64,000 nucleotides of DNA, from contig NZ_PDNV01000012.1 in assembly GCF_002849615.1 (NCBI RefSeq), positions 87,938-151,937 on the forward strand. Direction: 5' to 3'. The position numbers and the translations under genes were made by a program. Shown here piece after piece: positions 52,597-61,712 of this stretch. The DNA comes from Pollutimonas nitritireducens (GTDB lineage: Bacteria; Pseudomonadota; Gammaproteobacteria; Burkholderiales; Burkholderiaceae_B). The notes beneath the pieces are model-generated. The model had not been told where the DNA came from. It did not search any database and was given only the letters and a program-made list of their open reading frames with translations. Every line of letters begins with the position of its first letter. Position 1 is the first letter of the stretch.

Positions 52597-52611
52597 CGAA
52601 ACTTAGTTTTG
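52597..52611. promoter_or_regulatory. Near-palindrome upstream of dctP
   Basis: CGAAACT-T-AGTTTTG has 7-bp arms with one mismatch around a single centre base. It lies 41 bp before dctP, on the TRAP side of the intron junction. It has the same arm-centre-arm geometry as the palindrome before hyuA but a different sequence, so shared control is only a guess. Confidence 0.25.
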
Positions 52612-52651
52612 ATTTATGAGATTTTTTGCTCAATCTGTTTAAGGAGTAGTG

Positions 52652-53680
52652 ATGAGAAAAGTGTTCCTTTTGATGGGAAAGGCGCTGTTGAGCGTCTGTG
52701 TCGTTGCAGTTTGCTCTGCCGGTGCATCTGCTCAGGAAAAGTTTCATTGGCGGTTGCAGAGCAATCTGAATACGGGTGATCCAGGCTATATAGCAGTGCA
52801 GAAAAAGTTCGCGGAACTGTCCAATAAGATGTCGAACGGTCGGATCACGATTGACGTTTTCCCGGTTGGGGCGCTTTTTCCGATTAGCGACGGCCTCGAA
52901 GCAGTTGGCGGCGGACTCGCTGAAGTCGCAGTGCTGACAGGGGGCTACTACGCTGGAAAGATTGGTCCGTTTGCAAATCTGGAAAATGGTGTCCCAGGGT
53001 CATTGCATACTCCACTTGAGCGCTACAACTTTTTTTACAAAAAGGGATTCATTGATTTAGCGCGTGAGGCCTATGGCAAGTATGGCGTGTACTACTTAGG
53101 CCCTCAGTTGTCTCCCAGGTGGGACATCATGTCGAAAAAGCCTATTACCTCTATGGCCGATTTTAAGGGACTAAAAATTCGATCATTTGGTCTTGAGGCA
53201 AAGTGGTATTCAAATATGGGTGCTACACCCGTGTTCATGGGCGGCGGAGAAATTTATACAGGTCTAGCAACCGGCGTTATCGACGCTGCACGGTGGGCGA
53301 GTCCTGCGGGTAACTTCAATGGCTCCTTTCACGAGGTGGCCAAGTACTATGTCGAGCCCTCACCTCTACCCGTGCCGAATAACTTTTTTGCCGTTAATAA
53401 GAGAGCATGGGATGCATTGCCGGATGACCTTAAAGCGATTTTGGAGGAGGCGGCAATTGCTTCGTCTTTTGACTACTTGGCGCTAGGTGAAATGCACGAT
53501 GCGAAAGCTATGCAAGAAATGAAAAAGGCGGGCGTGCAGGTCAGTACCATCCCCCCAGAGGAATTCGCCAAGATGGAGGAGGCAGCGCGCGCATTATGGC
53601 GCGCCTATGAAAAGGAAGATGCGTTGGCTGCTCGTGGGGTGAAGATGCTTAACGAGTACCTAGCCGAACTGGGCCGTTAA
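52652..53680 (+). CDS. dctP: TRAP transporter substrate-binding protein DctP
   Basis: The 342-residue periplasmic receptor has a signal peptide (about 1-27, ending ASAQE). DctP hallmarks are the conserved stretch MADFKGLKIRSFGLEAKWYSNMGATPVFM-type segment (near 165-190), GEIYTGLATGVIDAARWASP and NNFFAVNKRAWDALP. It probably binds a carboxylate or amino-acid-like compound destined for the hydantoinase/aminotransferase genes downstream. ATG 52652 lies 5 bp after AAGGAG; a GTG three bases earlier is too close. Third positions are noticeably AT-rich. Confidence 0.94.
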   Translation: MRKVFLLMGKALLSVCVVAVCSAGASAQEKFHWRLQSNLNTGDPGYIAVQKKFAELSNKMSNGRITIDVFPVGALFPISDGLEAVGGGLAEVAVLTGGYYAGKIGPFANLENGVPGSLHTPLERYNFFYKKGFIDLAREAYGKYGVYYLGPQLSPRWDIMSKKPITSMADFKGLKIRSFGLEAKWYSNMGATPVFMGGGEIYTGLATGVIDAARWASPAGNFNGSFHEVAKYYVEPSPLPVPNNFFAVNKRAWDALPDDLKAILEEAAIASSFDYLALGEMHDAKAMQEMKKAGVQVSTIPPEEFAKMEEAARALWRAYEKEDALAARGVKMLNEYLAELGR

Positions 53681-53742
53681 ATTTGCGCCCATACAGATGC
53701 TGCGTTCAGCGGTATCTGTCATTTTCACTAAAGGGAAATCCG

Positions 53743-54270
53743 ATGCTTGATGGCATTACCCGAATTATCGATGGCTTTCTAGCGGCCATAGGCCGATTTG
53801 TTTCACTATTTGTACTGGCGATGATAGCGTTGATCGTCCTGGAAATGGTGTCGCGCGGAGCGCTTTCTTATTCGTTATCGTGGACGCAGGAGATCAGTAC
53901 ATGGTTGCTTACGGTTTTCGTCATGATTGGTGGGCCGTATGCCTTGCTCCGCGGCCACTTTGTCAGAGTGGACATTTTTTTTGCGCGACTTAGTCGTCAA
54001 AATCAGAAGTATGTTGATACTTTCCTGTCCACAACGCTGCTCGTTCTATTCGTTGGTGTCCTGGTGTGGCGTGGAGGTGACTTCTTTTTATCGTCCTTTG
54101 CAATGGGTGAGCGGTCTGCCACGGGTGCATGGGCAGGACCGGTTTGGCTTCCCAAGTTAATGATTCCTTTGGGCGGTGGGCTGCTTGGTCTGGCTTGGTT
54201 ATCGCATTTGTTGCATTTATGGCGTGATCCTCCCGCGCAGACCTCCGAACCTAACACCGTTTCGATGTAA
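53743..54270 (+). CDS. dctQ: TRAP transporter small permease DctQ
   Basis: The 175-residue membrane protein has four helices (about 15-35, 48-66, 88-108, 132-152), the DctQ topology, with SLSWTQEISTWLLTVFVMIGGPYALLRGHFVRVD as a typical second-third helix region. It partners DctM in sodium-coupled uptake. The start at 53743 was chosen from the AGGGAAA ribosome binding site; the in-frame extension to 53683 is implausible. Confidence 0.92.
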   Translation: MLDGITRIIDGFLAAIGRFVSLFVLAMIALIVLEMVSRGALSYSLSWTQEISTWLLTVFVMIGGPYALLRGHFVRVDIFFARLSRQNQKYVDTFLSTTLLVLFVGVLVWRGGDFFLSSFAMGERSATGAWAGPVWLPKLMIPLGGGLLGLAWLSHLLHLWRDPPAQTSEPNTVSM

Positions 54271-54286
54271 CACTGAAGGAACCAAC

Positions 54287-55597
54287 ATGGGCGACCCCTT
54301 ACTCGTTACCGGCCTGCTATTTGGCGGTATGTTATTTTTTCTCGCCGTCGGCGTCCCGATCGCTATTACTTTATCCGGTGTCAGCATCGCAATGATTGCC
54401 GCCTTTTGGAGTCCCATGGCGTTGACCATGGTCCCAATGCGGGCTTTCTCTACAACTACAAGCTTCGAGTATCTAGCGATTCCGCTCTTCGTGTTCATGG
54501 CCTCTATGCTGCAAAAGGCAAAAGTTGCAGAAGACATGTATGACGCTATGGAACGATTCTTTGGTTCGGTCCGCGGCGGGCTTGCAATAGGCACGGTTCT
54601 GATTTGTACAATCTTTGCGTGTATGGCCGGTATCAGCGGAGCCTCGACCGTTTCGATGGGTATGATTGCTGTTCCGGCAATGCTCGCACGGGGTTATGGA
54701 AAAGATATGGCCCTGGGTACGGTCGCAGCCGGCGGGTCATTAGGAATTCTGATTCCCCCCAGCGTAACCATGATCGTATATGCGTTGGTTTCGGGCACTT
54801 CCGTTGGCAAGTTGTATGCCGGGGGACTGGTTCCCGGTCTTTTATTAGCGGCGCTATTTTGTGTCTATATTTTAGTTCGAGGATGGTTGCAGCCTTCGAC
54901 TGCTGGCGGGACGTCGATTCGAGCTTACTCTTGGAGCGAAAAGCTCGTCGGTCTGAGGGGCTTATTTTTTCCGCTCGTGATCGTAGTCGCGGTACTTGGA
55001 TCAATGTTCACCGGCATTGCCAGTGTGTCAGAGTCGGCGGCTGTTGGTGCGGCGGGCTCCTTAATCGCGGCATTATGTTTACGTCGGCTGCGGTGGACGG
55101 ATGTAAAAAGCGCATGCCATGAAACACTAATGCTCTCATGCATGATTTTCTGGATCATCATCGGTGCCAGCGCCCTCTCCACGTTCTATACAGGAATGGG
55201 AGCAGGGCGCATGATTGAAAGCTTTGTCCTCGGACTAGAGGTCAATCGCTGGGTAATCCTCGTTGGAATGCAGCTTATTCTTCTATTGATGGGGATGGTG
55301 CTTGATACGGTGGGAATCATCATGATTACCGTGCCGATCTTTCTTCCGATCATATTGGCGTTAGGCTTTGATCCAGTATGGTTTGGAATTCTCTTTATCA
55401 TCAACATGGAGATCGGCTTTCTATCACCACCTTTTGGCTACAACTTGTTTTACTTGCGCGGCGTGACCCCGCCGTCTATCACGATGCCTGATATCTATAG
55501 GTCGGTATTGCCGTTCATTGCTATTATGACCGGTGCGATTGTGCTAATGATGGCTGTGCCCGAGATTGTCCTGTGGCTTCCGCGACAGCTATTCTAG
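54287..55597 (+). CDS. dctM: TRAP transporter large permease DctM
   Basis: The 436-residue permease has about twelve helices and DctM motifs: LFFLAVGVPIAITLSG near 15, AGISGASTVSMGMIAVPAMLARGY near 120, and AGGSLGILIPPSVTMIVYALVSGTSVGKLYAGG near 150. It transports the substrate delivered by DctP. The start at 54287 follows gaagga; upstream in-frame ATG codons overlap dctQ. A hairpin follows the stop and the next gene is convergent. Confidence 0.94.
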   Translation: MGDPLLVTGLLFGGMLFFLAVGVPIAITLSGVSIAMIAAFWSPMALTMVPMRAFSTTTSFEYLAIPLFVFMASMLQKAKVAEDMYDAMERFFGSVRGGLAIGTVLICTIFACMAGISGASTVSMGMIAVPAMLARGYGKDMALGTVAAGGSLGILIPPSVTMIVYALVSGTSVGKLYAGGLVPGLLLAALFCVYILVRGWLQPSTAGGTSIRAYSWSEKLVGLRGLFFPLVIVVAVLGSMFTGIASVSESAAVGAAGSLIAALCLRRLRWTDVKSACHETLMLSCMIFWIIIGASALSTFYTGMGAGRMIESFVLGLEVNRWVILVGMQLILLLMGMVLDTVGIIMITVPIFLPIILALGFDPVWFGILFIINMEIGFLSPPFGYNLFYLRGVTPPSITMPDIYRSVLPFIAIMTGAIVLMMAVPEIVLWLPRQLF

Positions 55598-55617
55598 AAC
55601 CGTGTTTATGATTGGCA

Positions 55618-55639
55618 TAGCGTCCCTTGGGGGGCGCTA
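55618..55639. terminator. Hairpin between convergent dctM and iclR
   Basis: TAGCGTCCC (55618-55626) and GGGGCGCTA (55631-55639) form a 9-bp stem with one wobble and a TTGG loop. It overlaps the iclR stop codon. It could terminate transcripts from both sides, although no long T tract is present. Confidence 0.5.
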
Positions 55640-56416
55640 CAGTTCCTCTGGAGCCAGGCCGGCTTGCAACATTTTTGCGAATTGGTCTGCTCCGATTCTG
55701 AGGGCTTCTACCCAGTAATCTGCCGGCTTTTGCGAAAGTCGGTTCACTGGGCCAGTTACTCCCACGCTGTAGATCACTTCATTGTCCCCTGAGAAAACGG
55801 GACATCCGTACGCCATGATTCCGCTATCGATCTCTCGATCGCATATTGCGTAGCCCTGTTTTCGCACTTGATCCAGGTCTTCCATGACATGCACCATCGT
55901 CGACTTGGTTTGGTCGGTGTAGCGCTTAAAAGGAGGGTGCAGTAGGCGCCGGATGGTTGCGTCATCTTGATAAGCCAGAATAGCCTTCGCTGAGGCCGCT
56001 GCATGAGTAGGAAGTTCGTGGCCGGGAAAAACGTGCAGCCGATAACCTTGGTCGGGAACTGATCTCGCGATAGTGTGCACTGCGTCATTTCCGATGCGCA
56101 CGAGATAGCAGGTTTCGCCGACGGTTTTCGTCAGTTGATCGCACACAATCTGCGCATAGTTATTGATAACGGAAGGATCCTGACTGAGATGCAGCAAGCG
56201 CGTTACGCGCCGCCCGATCGAGAACCCCCGCTGATTTCGCTCTTCGGTTTTTAGTGCTCCGCAAGCTTGCAGGGATCCGACCAAGCGATGAACTGTAGGT
56301 TTAGGCAGTTGGATGATATTTGCCAGCTCAGTCAGGCTGAGGGGGCGCTGGGACGCGGCGATGATCTCTAAAATAGATAAATAACGTTCCAGTGGGCTTT
56401 GCCGCTCTGCGTTCAT
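55637..56416 (-). CDS. IclR-family regulator
   Basis: The 259-residue protein has an N-terminal winged helix (RPLSLTELANIIQLPKPTVHRLVGSLQACGAL, about 22-55) and a C-terminal IclR effector domain (CYLVRIGNDAVHTIARSVPDQ, AASAKAILAYQDD). It lies between the TRAP genes (convergent) and hyuA (divergent) and is the obvious regulator of this catabolic cluster. The start MNAERQSPLERYL at 56416 gives a normal N terminus; ATGs further upstream add 27 residues with no recognisable content, and none has a strong ribosome binding site. Confidence 0.9.
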   Translation of the reverse strand: MNAERQSPLERYLSILEIIAASQRPLSLTELANIIQLPKPTVHRLVGSLQACGALKTEERNQRGFSIGRRVTRLLHLSQDPSVINNYAQIVCDQLTKTVGETCYLVRIGNDAVHTIARSVPDQGYRLHVFPGHELPTHAAASAKAILAYQDDATIRRLLHPPFKRYTDQTKSTMVHVMEDLDQVRKQGYAICDREIDSGIMAYGCPVFSGDNEVIYSVGVTGPVNRLSQKPADYWVEALRIGADQFAKMLQAGLAPEEL

Positions 56417-56559
56417 TGATTTGAATAGTCCTTTGTTTGTGCCAGCGACTGTCCGCGTGCGGTGCATACTTGTGCCATATATGTGATGCGCCGTCAATCG
56501 GTATGTGCCTTATTGACGGAGATAATTATAGCTGGCTTAATTTCGTTTATCGGAATTAG

Positions 56560-56576
56560 ATTTCGAAATTCGAAAT
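56560..56576. promoter_or_regulatory. 17-bp palindromic operator before hyuA
   Basis: ATTTCGAA-A-TTCGAAAT is a perfect 8-bp-arm palindrome with one centre base, ending 16 bp before the hyuA ATG. It is in the divergent iclR-hyuA region and its length fits IclR-type sites. Bound protein would block the start of the hyuAB transcript or its promoter. Confidence 0.6.
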
Positions 56577-56592
56577 AACAAAGGATGGGTTT

Positions 56593-58668
56593 ATGGGAAG
56601 CGTGAGTGTAGGCGTCGATGTCGGTGGCACTTTTACCGACTTCATTCTGCTGGATAGCGAAGCCGGAATTCTCCGGACTGCGAAGGTGCCGACGACCGTC
56701 GACGACCGTGCTACCGGATTCCTCTCCGGCCTGCATGCGCTCGAGGTTCCGATTGATAGCATTGACTGGCTTGTACACGGCACGACGGCTGGCACTAACG
56801 CCGTCCTTGAGCGCAAGGGGGCGCGTTGCGGCCTGATAACTACTCAAGGATTTCGCGATGCGCTGGAACTAGGACGTCGCACCCGTCCGCACGCATATGG
56901 ACTGTCCGGCAGTTTCCAACCGCTGATTGATCGTTGCGATCGTCTGGAAGTGCGCGAGCGCATGGACGCCCGGGGCAACGTTGTCGTACCTCTATCCGAG
57001 GATGACGTGAAGCGCGCTGTTGATCATTTTCTCCGAGCAGGTGTTGAATCTATCGTTATTCATTTTCTGCATTCTTATGTGAATCCGGATCATGAACGTC
57101 GATGTGCGGAAATCGTTCGCGCTCATTGGCACAATCAAAATGTGGTTGCCGGGCATGAGATCATCCGGGAAATGCGTGAGTTCGAACGTGGCTCCACGGC
57201 AGCTATACACGCCTCAATACGACCAATTGTCAGCGACTACATCGATCGGGTAGCACAGCGACTCAAAGATGAAGGTTTTAAGAACCAGTTGCTTGTGATG
57301 CAAGCCAACGGCGGGATGATGTCATCATCCATTGTTGGGCAGCATGCAGTTCAAACTGTAATGTCGGGCCCAGCAGCAGGTGTGCTCGCAGCGGCGCAAA
57401 TCGCAAAGGCTTCGCATCTGCCGCATGTGATAACTGGCGACATGGGCGGCACCAGTTACGATGTCGCGATCATTGTCAATGGCGAGCCTGTCATTACGGC
57501 AGAAAAAGATTTGGCTTATGCGGTCCCAATTCGAATCCCGATGATCGACATCCACAGCATTGGATCGGGTGGGGGCAGTATCGCCCATATTGATAAGGCG
57601 GGTATGTTGCGCGTTGGACCTGAAAGCGCTGGATCCTTCCCCGGTCCGATTGGCTACGGGCGTGGCGGTGAGCGCCCGACCATTACTGACGCGAACTTCC
57701 TATTGGGCCGTATCAACCCGAATTCAATTACTGGCTCCGATGAGAAAGCTTCGATTGTGAAGATCGAAAAGGCAATGGTTGAAGAGGTGGGGGCGCCGCT
57801 AGGTTTAACGGCAATCGACGCAGCGGCAGCGATTATTGAAGTGGCAGTACAAGATTTGGTGGGGGCGATCCGGCTGATTTCGATCGATAAGGGTTGTGAT
57901 CCTCGAGATTTTGCTTTGATGCCTTATGGGGGAGCCGGTCCGCTACACGCGGTTGCTATCGCGCGCGAACTGGGGATTCCACAAGTGGTTGTGCCTCGTT
58001 TTCCTGGCCTGACATCGGCATTGGGCTGCGTCATGGCAAATGTCCGTCATGACTTTGTGCAAACGATTAACAAGCTGTTCGATGACCTTGATCCACTGGA
58101 GGTTGTCGAACTGATGAACGCGCAGGCAGATGAAGGAAGGGCCTTGCTGCAAATTGGGAATGTCGAAGTGGAATCGATAGAAATTTGCAACGAGGTTGAT
58201 GTTCTCTATCGTGGCCAATCACATGTAATGACCATCCCGGTGGTCAGTGCAGAGTTCAATATTGAAGCGGTGAAGGGAAAGTTCACGGAGCTGTATCTGG
58301 ACCGATTCAACCTTTCACTGCCTGAAATGAAACCCATGCTTGTGAATGTACGTACGACTGTGATTGGTGTTCGGGCGCCTGTGGATCTTTCTATCTTTCG
58401 CCCTCAAAATGGCGACGTCGATCAGGCAATTGTGGGAAAGCGTCGGGTGTACTTCGCCGGCGAATGGCACGATGCGCTCATCTTCCAACGTGAAAAACTA
58501 CCGTTACATGGCATTGTAGAAGGGCCTGCGATCATTGAACAGGCTGATACGACCATCGTAGTTGACCCCGGTGCGTCATGTGTGGTCGACGAGTTCGGCA
58601 GCATTCTTATCAAAGTGGGCAGTGTTAACACTGTCAGGTATGCGTCGCAAGCGGCGGTGGAGGCATGA
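56593..58668 (+). CDS. hyuA: Hydantoinase/oxoprolinase subunit A
   Basis: The 691-residue protein has the HyuA ATPase fold: GVDVGGTFTDFILLD (phosphate 1, residues about 5-20), HGTTAGTNAVLERKG near 62, VMSGPAAGVLAAAQIA near 258, GGTSYDVAI and IDIHSIGSGGGSIA near 316. The family includes ATP-dependent N-methylhydantoinase, 5-oxoprolinase and acetone carboxylase subunits, which open or carboxylate small substrates using ATP. Which reaction applies here is not determined. It overlaps hyuB by four bases. Ribosome binding site aaagga. Confidence 0.93.
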   Translation: MGSVSVGVDVGGTFTDFILLDSEAGILRTAKVPTTVDDRATGFLSGLHALEVPIDSIDWLVHGTTAGTNAVLERKGARCGLITTQGFRDALELGRRTRPHAYGLSGSFQPLIDRCDRLEVRERMDARGNVVVPLSEDDVKRAVDHFLRAGVESIVIHFLHSYVNPDHERRCAEIVRAHWHNQNVVAGHEIIREMREFERGSTAAIHASIRPIVSDYIDRVAQRLKDEGFKNQLLVMQANGGMMSSSIVGQHAVQTVMSGPAAGVLAAAQIAKASHLPHVITGDMGGTSYDVAIIVNGEPVITAEKDLAYAVPIRIPMIDIHSIGSGGGSIAHIDKAGMLRVGPESAGSFPGPIGYGRGGERPTITDANFLLGRINPNSITGSDEKASIVKIEKAMVEEVGAPLGLTAIDAAAAIIEVAVQDLVGAIRLISIDKGCDPRDFALMPYGGAGPLHAVAIARELGIPQVVVPRFPGLTSALGCVMANVRHDFVQTINKLFDDLDPLEVVELMNAQADEGRALLQIGNVEVESIEICNEVDVLYRGQSHVMTIPVVSAEFNIEAVKGKFTELYLDRFNLSLPEMKPMLVNVRTTVIGVRAPVDLSIFRPQNGDVDQAIVGKRRVYFAGEWHDALIFQREKLPLHGIVEGPAIIEQADTTIVVDPGASCVVDEFGSILIKVGSVNTVRYASQAAVEA

Positions 58669-60344
58669 ACATGAACACTAACATAAGGGCGGTTAGCAAG
58701 CTTGATCCCGTCACTCTCACGGTCATTGATAAGGGTTTGCAACAGGTCTGCAACGAGATGGACCTCGTGCACCAGAAAACATCTTTCTCTCCGATTATCT
58801 CAGAATCGTTTGATCGCTCGAATGGTATCTATGGACTTAACAATGGCCGGCTGATCGCACAGGGCGCGCTTGGGCTCCCAATTTTTATCGGCGTCATGCA
58901 GGAGACCACACGTTGTGTCTGCGAAGCTCGCGACGATCTAAACGATGGAGACGTGATCATCATTAATGACCCATACCAAGGCGGCACGCACCTCATGGAT
59001 GTCAAGATGGTGCGCCCCTTCTATTACAAGGGTAAGCCATGGTGTCATCTGGCGAATACAGGTCACTGGCCCGATACCGGTGGCATGGTGCCGGGCGGCT
59101 TCAGCAGTACCGCTACCGAGATTCATCAGGAAGGCTTGCGCATACCGCCAATCAAGCTGGTGGATCGAGGCAAGATGAACCCGGAAATCGTCAAGTTGGT
59201 ATTGGCGAATATTCGGGTCGCCGATGAGCGCATCGGAGACATTAAGGCACAGATCGCTGCATTGGACGCAGGGGCTCGCCGATTGACTGCATTGTTGGAT
59301 CGTTATGGCGTAGATCTGGTGGAAGCAGCGATCATGGAGCTCGAAGTGCGGGCAGAACGCATTATGCGCTCTCACATTGAAACCATCCCGGACGGTACTT
59401 ATTCGGCAACGGCGTATATGGACAGCGATGGCATTGTGAATGAAGCATTGGAAATTGCTGTCGATATTTGCGTGAAGGGGCCTGAGATATCGTTTGACCT
59501 GTCCCGATCCAGCGCACCGTGTGCCGGTCCACTGAATTCTGTCTGGGCTACGACGCTTTCGTCTGTTTACTTGGCCATGAAGCATATATTTCCCGACGTG
59601 CCACTAAACGCGGGTTGCTTCAAACCGATTACGGTTGCCCCGCCGCGCGGAACTTTCCTTTACGCCGAATACCCGCGGCCCGTTGCCGGTTGTGCAGCTG
59701 AGGTATCGCAACGGATCATGGAGGTGGTTTTCCTGGCATTCGCTGAAGCGCTACCCCAGAAGATTTTCGCCGCACCGGCGGGTACGAGCGGTAATCTCGG
59801 CATGGGCGGTTTCGACCCTGAAGATAAGAGGGAGTACATCATGTACTACTTCTCTGGTGGCGGTTACGGCGGCTGGTGGGGCGGCGATGGGATTACCAAT
59901 GGTTGTTCCACTATTGGAATCTCGAAGAGTCAACCTGTTGAGGTGCTTGAGCAGCGTTATCCGTTGATTTTCGATCATTATGCTTTGCGAGAAGACTCGG
60001 CAGGCGTGGGAAAATTTCGTGGGGGCTTTGGCGTCAATTACAAAGTGCGCCTGCTCCGAGGCACAGCCAAGGCGTCATTTCTTATGGATCATGGTCGCAC
60101 TGGGCCTCCGGGTATTCTAGGCGGCGAGCCCGGGGCACCTAACACCATACGGGTTTGTCAGAGCGGCGAGATCAGTGTTCCGGAACACCTATCGAAGGGA
60201 GAGGATTTCGAGCTCAAGGCCGGTGATTGGATCGAGGTCGGGACTCCTGGCGGCGGAGGCTATGGCGATGCTTCGCAGAGAGAGTCGGAGTTGGTTGCCT
60301 CGGACGAAAGGAATCAATATTTTTCAGAGAGCACGCGCTCATGA
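58665..60344 (+). CDS. hyuB: Hydantoinase/oxoprolinase subunit B
   Basis: The 559-residue HyuB-type subunit reads LDPVTLTVIDKGLQQVCNEM at the N terminus. It then has SFSPIISESFDRSNGIY, INDPYQGGTHLMDVKMVRPFY and HLANTGHWPDTGG, conserved metal/substrate regions of this family. It forms the catalytic complex with HyuA. The start overlaps hyuA (ATGA) and a second ATG lies two codons later. Its stop overlaps the aminotransferase start (ATGA), so hyuA, hyuB and the aminotransferase are translated as a coupled unit. Confidence 0.93.
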   Translation: MNMNTNIRAVSKLDPVTLTVIDKGLQQVCNEMDLVHQKTSFSPIISESFDRSNGIYGLNNGRLIAQGALGLPIFIGVMQETTRCVCEARDDLNDGDVIIINDPYQGGTHLMDVKMVRPFYYKGKPWCHLANTGHWPDTGGMVPGGFSSTATEIHQEGLRIPPIKLVDRGKMNPEIVKLVLANIRVADERIGDIKAQIAALDAGARRLTALLDRYGVDLVEAAIMELEVRAERIMRSHIETIPDGTYSATAYMDSDGIVNEALEIAVDICVKGPEISFDLSRSSAPCAGPLNSVWATTLSSVYLAMKHIFPDVPLNAGCFKPITVAPPRGTFLYAEYPRPVAGCAAEVSQRIMEVVFLAFAEALPQKIFAAPAGTSGNLGMGGFDPEDKREYIMYYFSGGGYGGWWGGDGITNGCSTIGISKSQPVEVLEQRYPLIFDHYALREDSAGVGKFRGGFGVNYKVRLLRGTAKASFLMDHGRTGPPGILGGEPGAPNTIRVCQSGEISVPEHLSKGEDFELKAGDWIEVGTPGGGGYGDASQRESELVASDERNQYFSESTRS

Positions 60345-61669
60345 CGTACATACTGCATCGTCAGCTTGGGCAATCCATGCCTGTCGCCGTGCGCGGCAGC
60401 GGCGTATGGCTCGAAGATGGTGAAGGCAAGCGTTACCTGGACGCCGTCTCCGGCGGCGCGGCCGTTTCGTGCCTGGGCCATGGTCATCCTCGTATTGCTT
60501 CTGCTATTGCAAATCAGCTGGATTACCTTGCGTATGCTCACGGAAGTTTTTTTACCTCGCAGCCGGCTGAACAACTAGCTACTGCATTGCTCAAAGATGC
60601 TCCACCGAGCCTATCGCGAGTCGTGTTCTCTTCGGGTGGTTCGGAGAGTACAGAATGCGCTTTGAAACTGGTACGCCAGACTTGGGTGGAGCGTGGTAAA
60701 CCTGAGAAGAATCGCATTATTGCCAGGCGCCAAAGCTACCATGGAGCGACAGTTGGAGCGCTATCGGTGAGCGGAAATGTGGGGAGGCGTGTTACCTATG
60801 CACCCATGCTTTTCGAGGTCCACTTCATAGACCCCTGCTATAGCTATCGCCTGAAGCATCCCGGTGAAACGGATCTGGAGTACGGCATGCGTGCGGCAAA
60901 TGAACTCGAGCGGGCAATATTAGAGCTAGGGCCGGAAAATGTCGCTGCATTCATTGCCGAACCGATTGTTGGTGCGACATTGGGATGTGCACCACCCGCG
61001 CCGGGATATCTCAAGCGTATACGAGAGATCTGCAATCAATACGAGGTTCTGCTTATCCTTGACGAAATTATGTGCGGCGCCGGTCGAACCGGCGTGTTCT
61101 ACGCATGCGCCGAAGATGAGGTTACTCCTGATATTCTCACCATCGCGAAGGGTCTCGGTGGCGGTTATCAATCTATCGGTGCGACGCTAGTAGCTGAGGA
61201 TATTGTCCGCACGCTCGAGAATGGAAGCGCGACTTTGCTGCATGGCTTCACCTATATGGGACATCCCGTTGCTTGTGCGGCTGCCCTTGCTGTCCAAGAG
61301 GTCATCGTCGAGGAGGGCCTTTTAAACAATGTGCGTGAGCGCGGGAGGCAGCTAATAATCGGGCTTAACGAAAACCTAAAAAATCACCATAACGTGGGCG
61401 ATGTGCGCGGTCGCGGCCTCTTCGTTGGGGTCGAATTGGTCGCAGACAGGAATCTAAAAACGCCATTTTCTCCCGAGCGAAAGCTTTATGCAAGGGTAAA
61501 GCAGGCTGCACTGGATTGCGCCCTGATGGTGTACCCCGGAGGAGGTACGGTGGATGGCGTCAATGGGGATCACGTCCTTTTTGCTCCAGCCTATAACGTT
61601 ACCGCGGACGAAATCGACGAAATAGTCAGTCGATTTACTGTGGCGCTCGATAAAGCATTAATTCAGTAA
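60341..61669 (+). CDS. Class III aminotransferase
   Basis: The 442-residue PLP-dependent aminotransferase of the ornithine/omega-amino-acid type shows SSGGSESTECALKLVRQ (PLP phosphate, near 95), RQSYHGATVGALSVSG near 130, LILDEIMCGAGRTG near 240 and the PLP lysine in ILTIAKGLGGG near 270. It exchanges an amino group between an amine or beta/omega-amino acid and a keto acid. Translational coupling to hyuAB suggests that its substrate is produced by ring opening by HyuAB, which is inference. The longer open frame from 60227 lies in hyuB. Confidence 0.93.
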   Translation: MTYILHRQLGQSMPVAVRGSGVWLEDGEGKRYLDAVSGGAAVSCLGHGHPRIASAIANQLDYLAYAHGSFFTSQPAEQLATALLKDAPPSLSRVVFSSGGSESTECALKLVRQTWVERGKPEKNRIIARRQSYHGATVGALSVSGNVGRRVTYAPMLFEVHFIDPCYSYRLKHPGETDLEYGMRAANELERAILELGPENVAAFIAEPIVGATLGCAPPAPGYLKRIREICNQYEVLLILDEIMCGAGRTGVFYACAEDEVTPDILTIAKGLGGGYQSIGATLVAEDIVRTLENGSATLLHGFTYMGHPVACAAALAVQEVIVEEGLLNNVRERGRQLIIGLNENLKNHHNVGDVRGRGLFVGVELVADRNLKTPFSPERKLYARVKQAALDCALMVYPGGGTVDGVNGDHVLFAPAYNVTADEIDEIVSRFTVALDKALIQ

Positions 61670-61712
61670 ACAAAACATCCGTGTATTAGGGCCTTCACTG
61701 GGGATCGACAAT

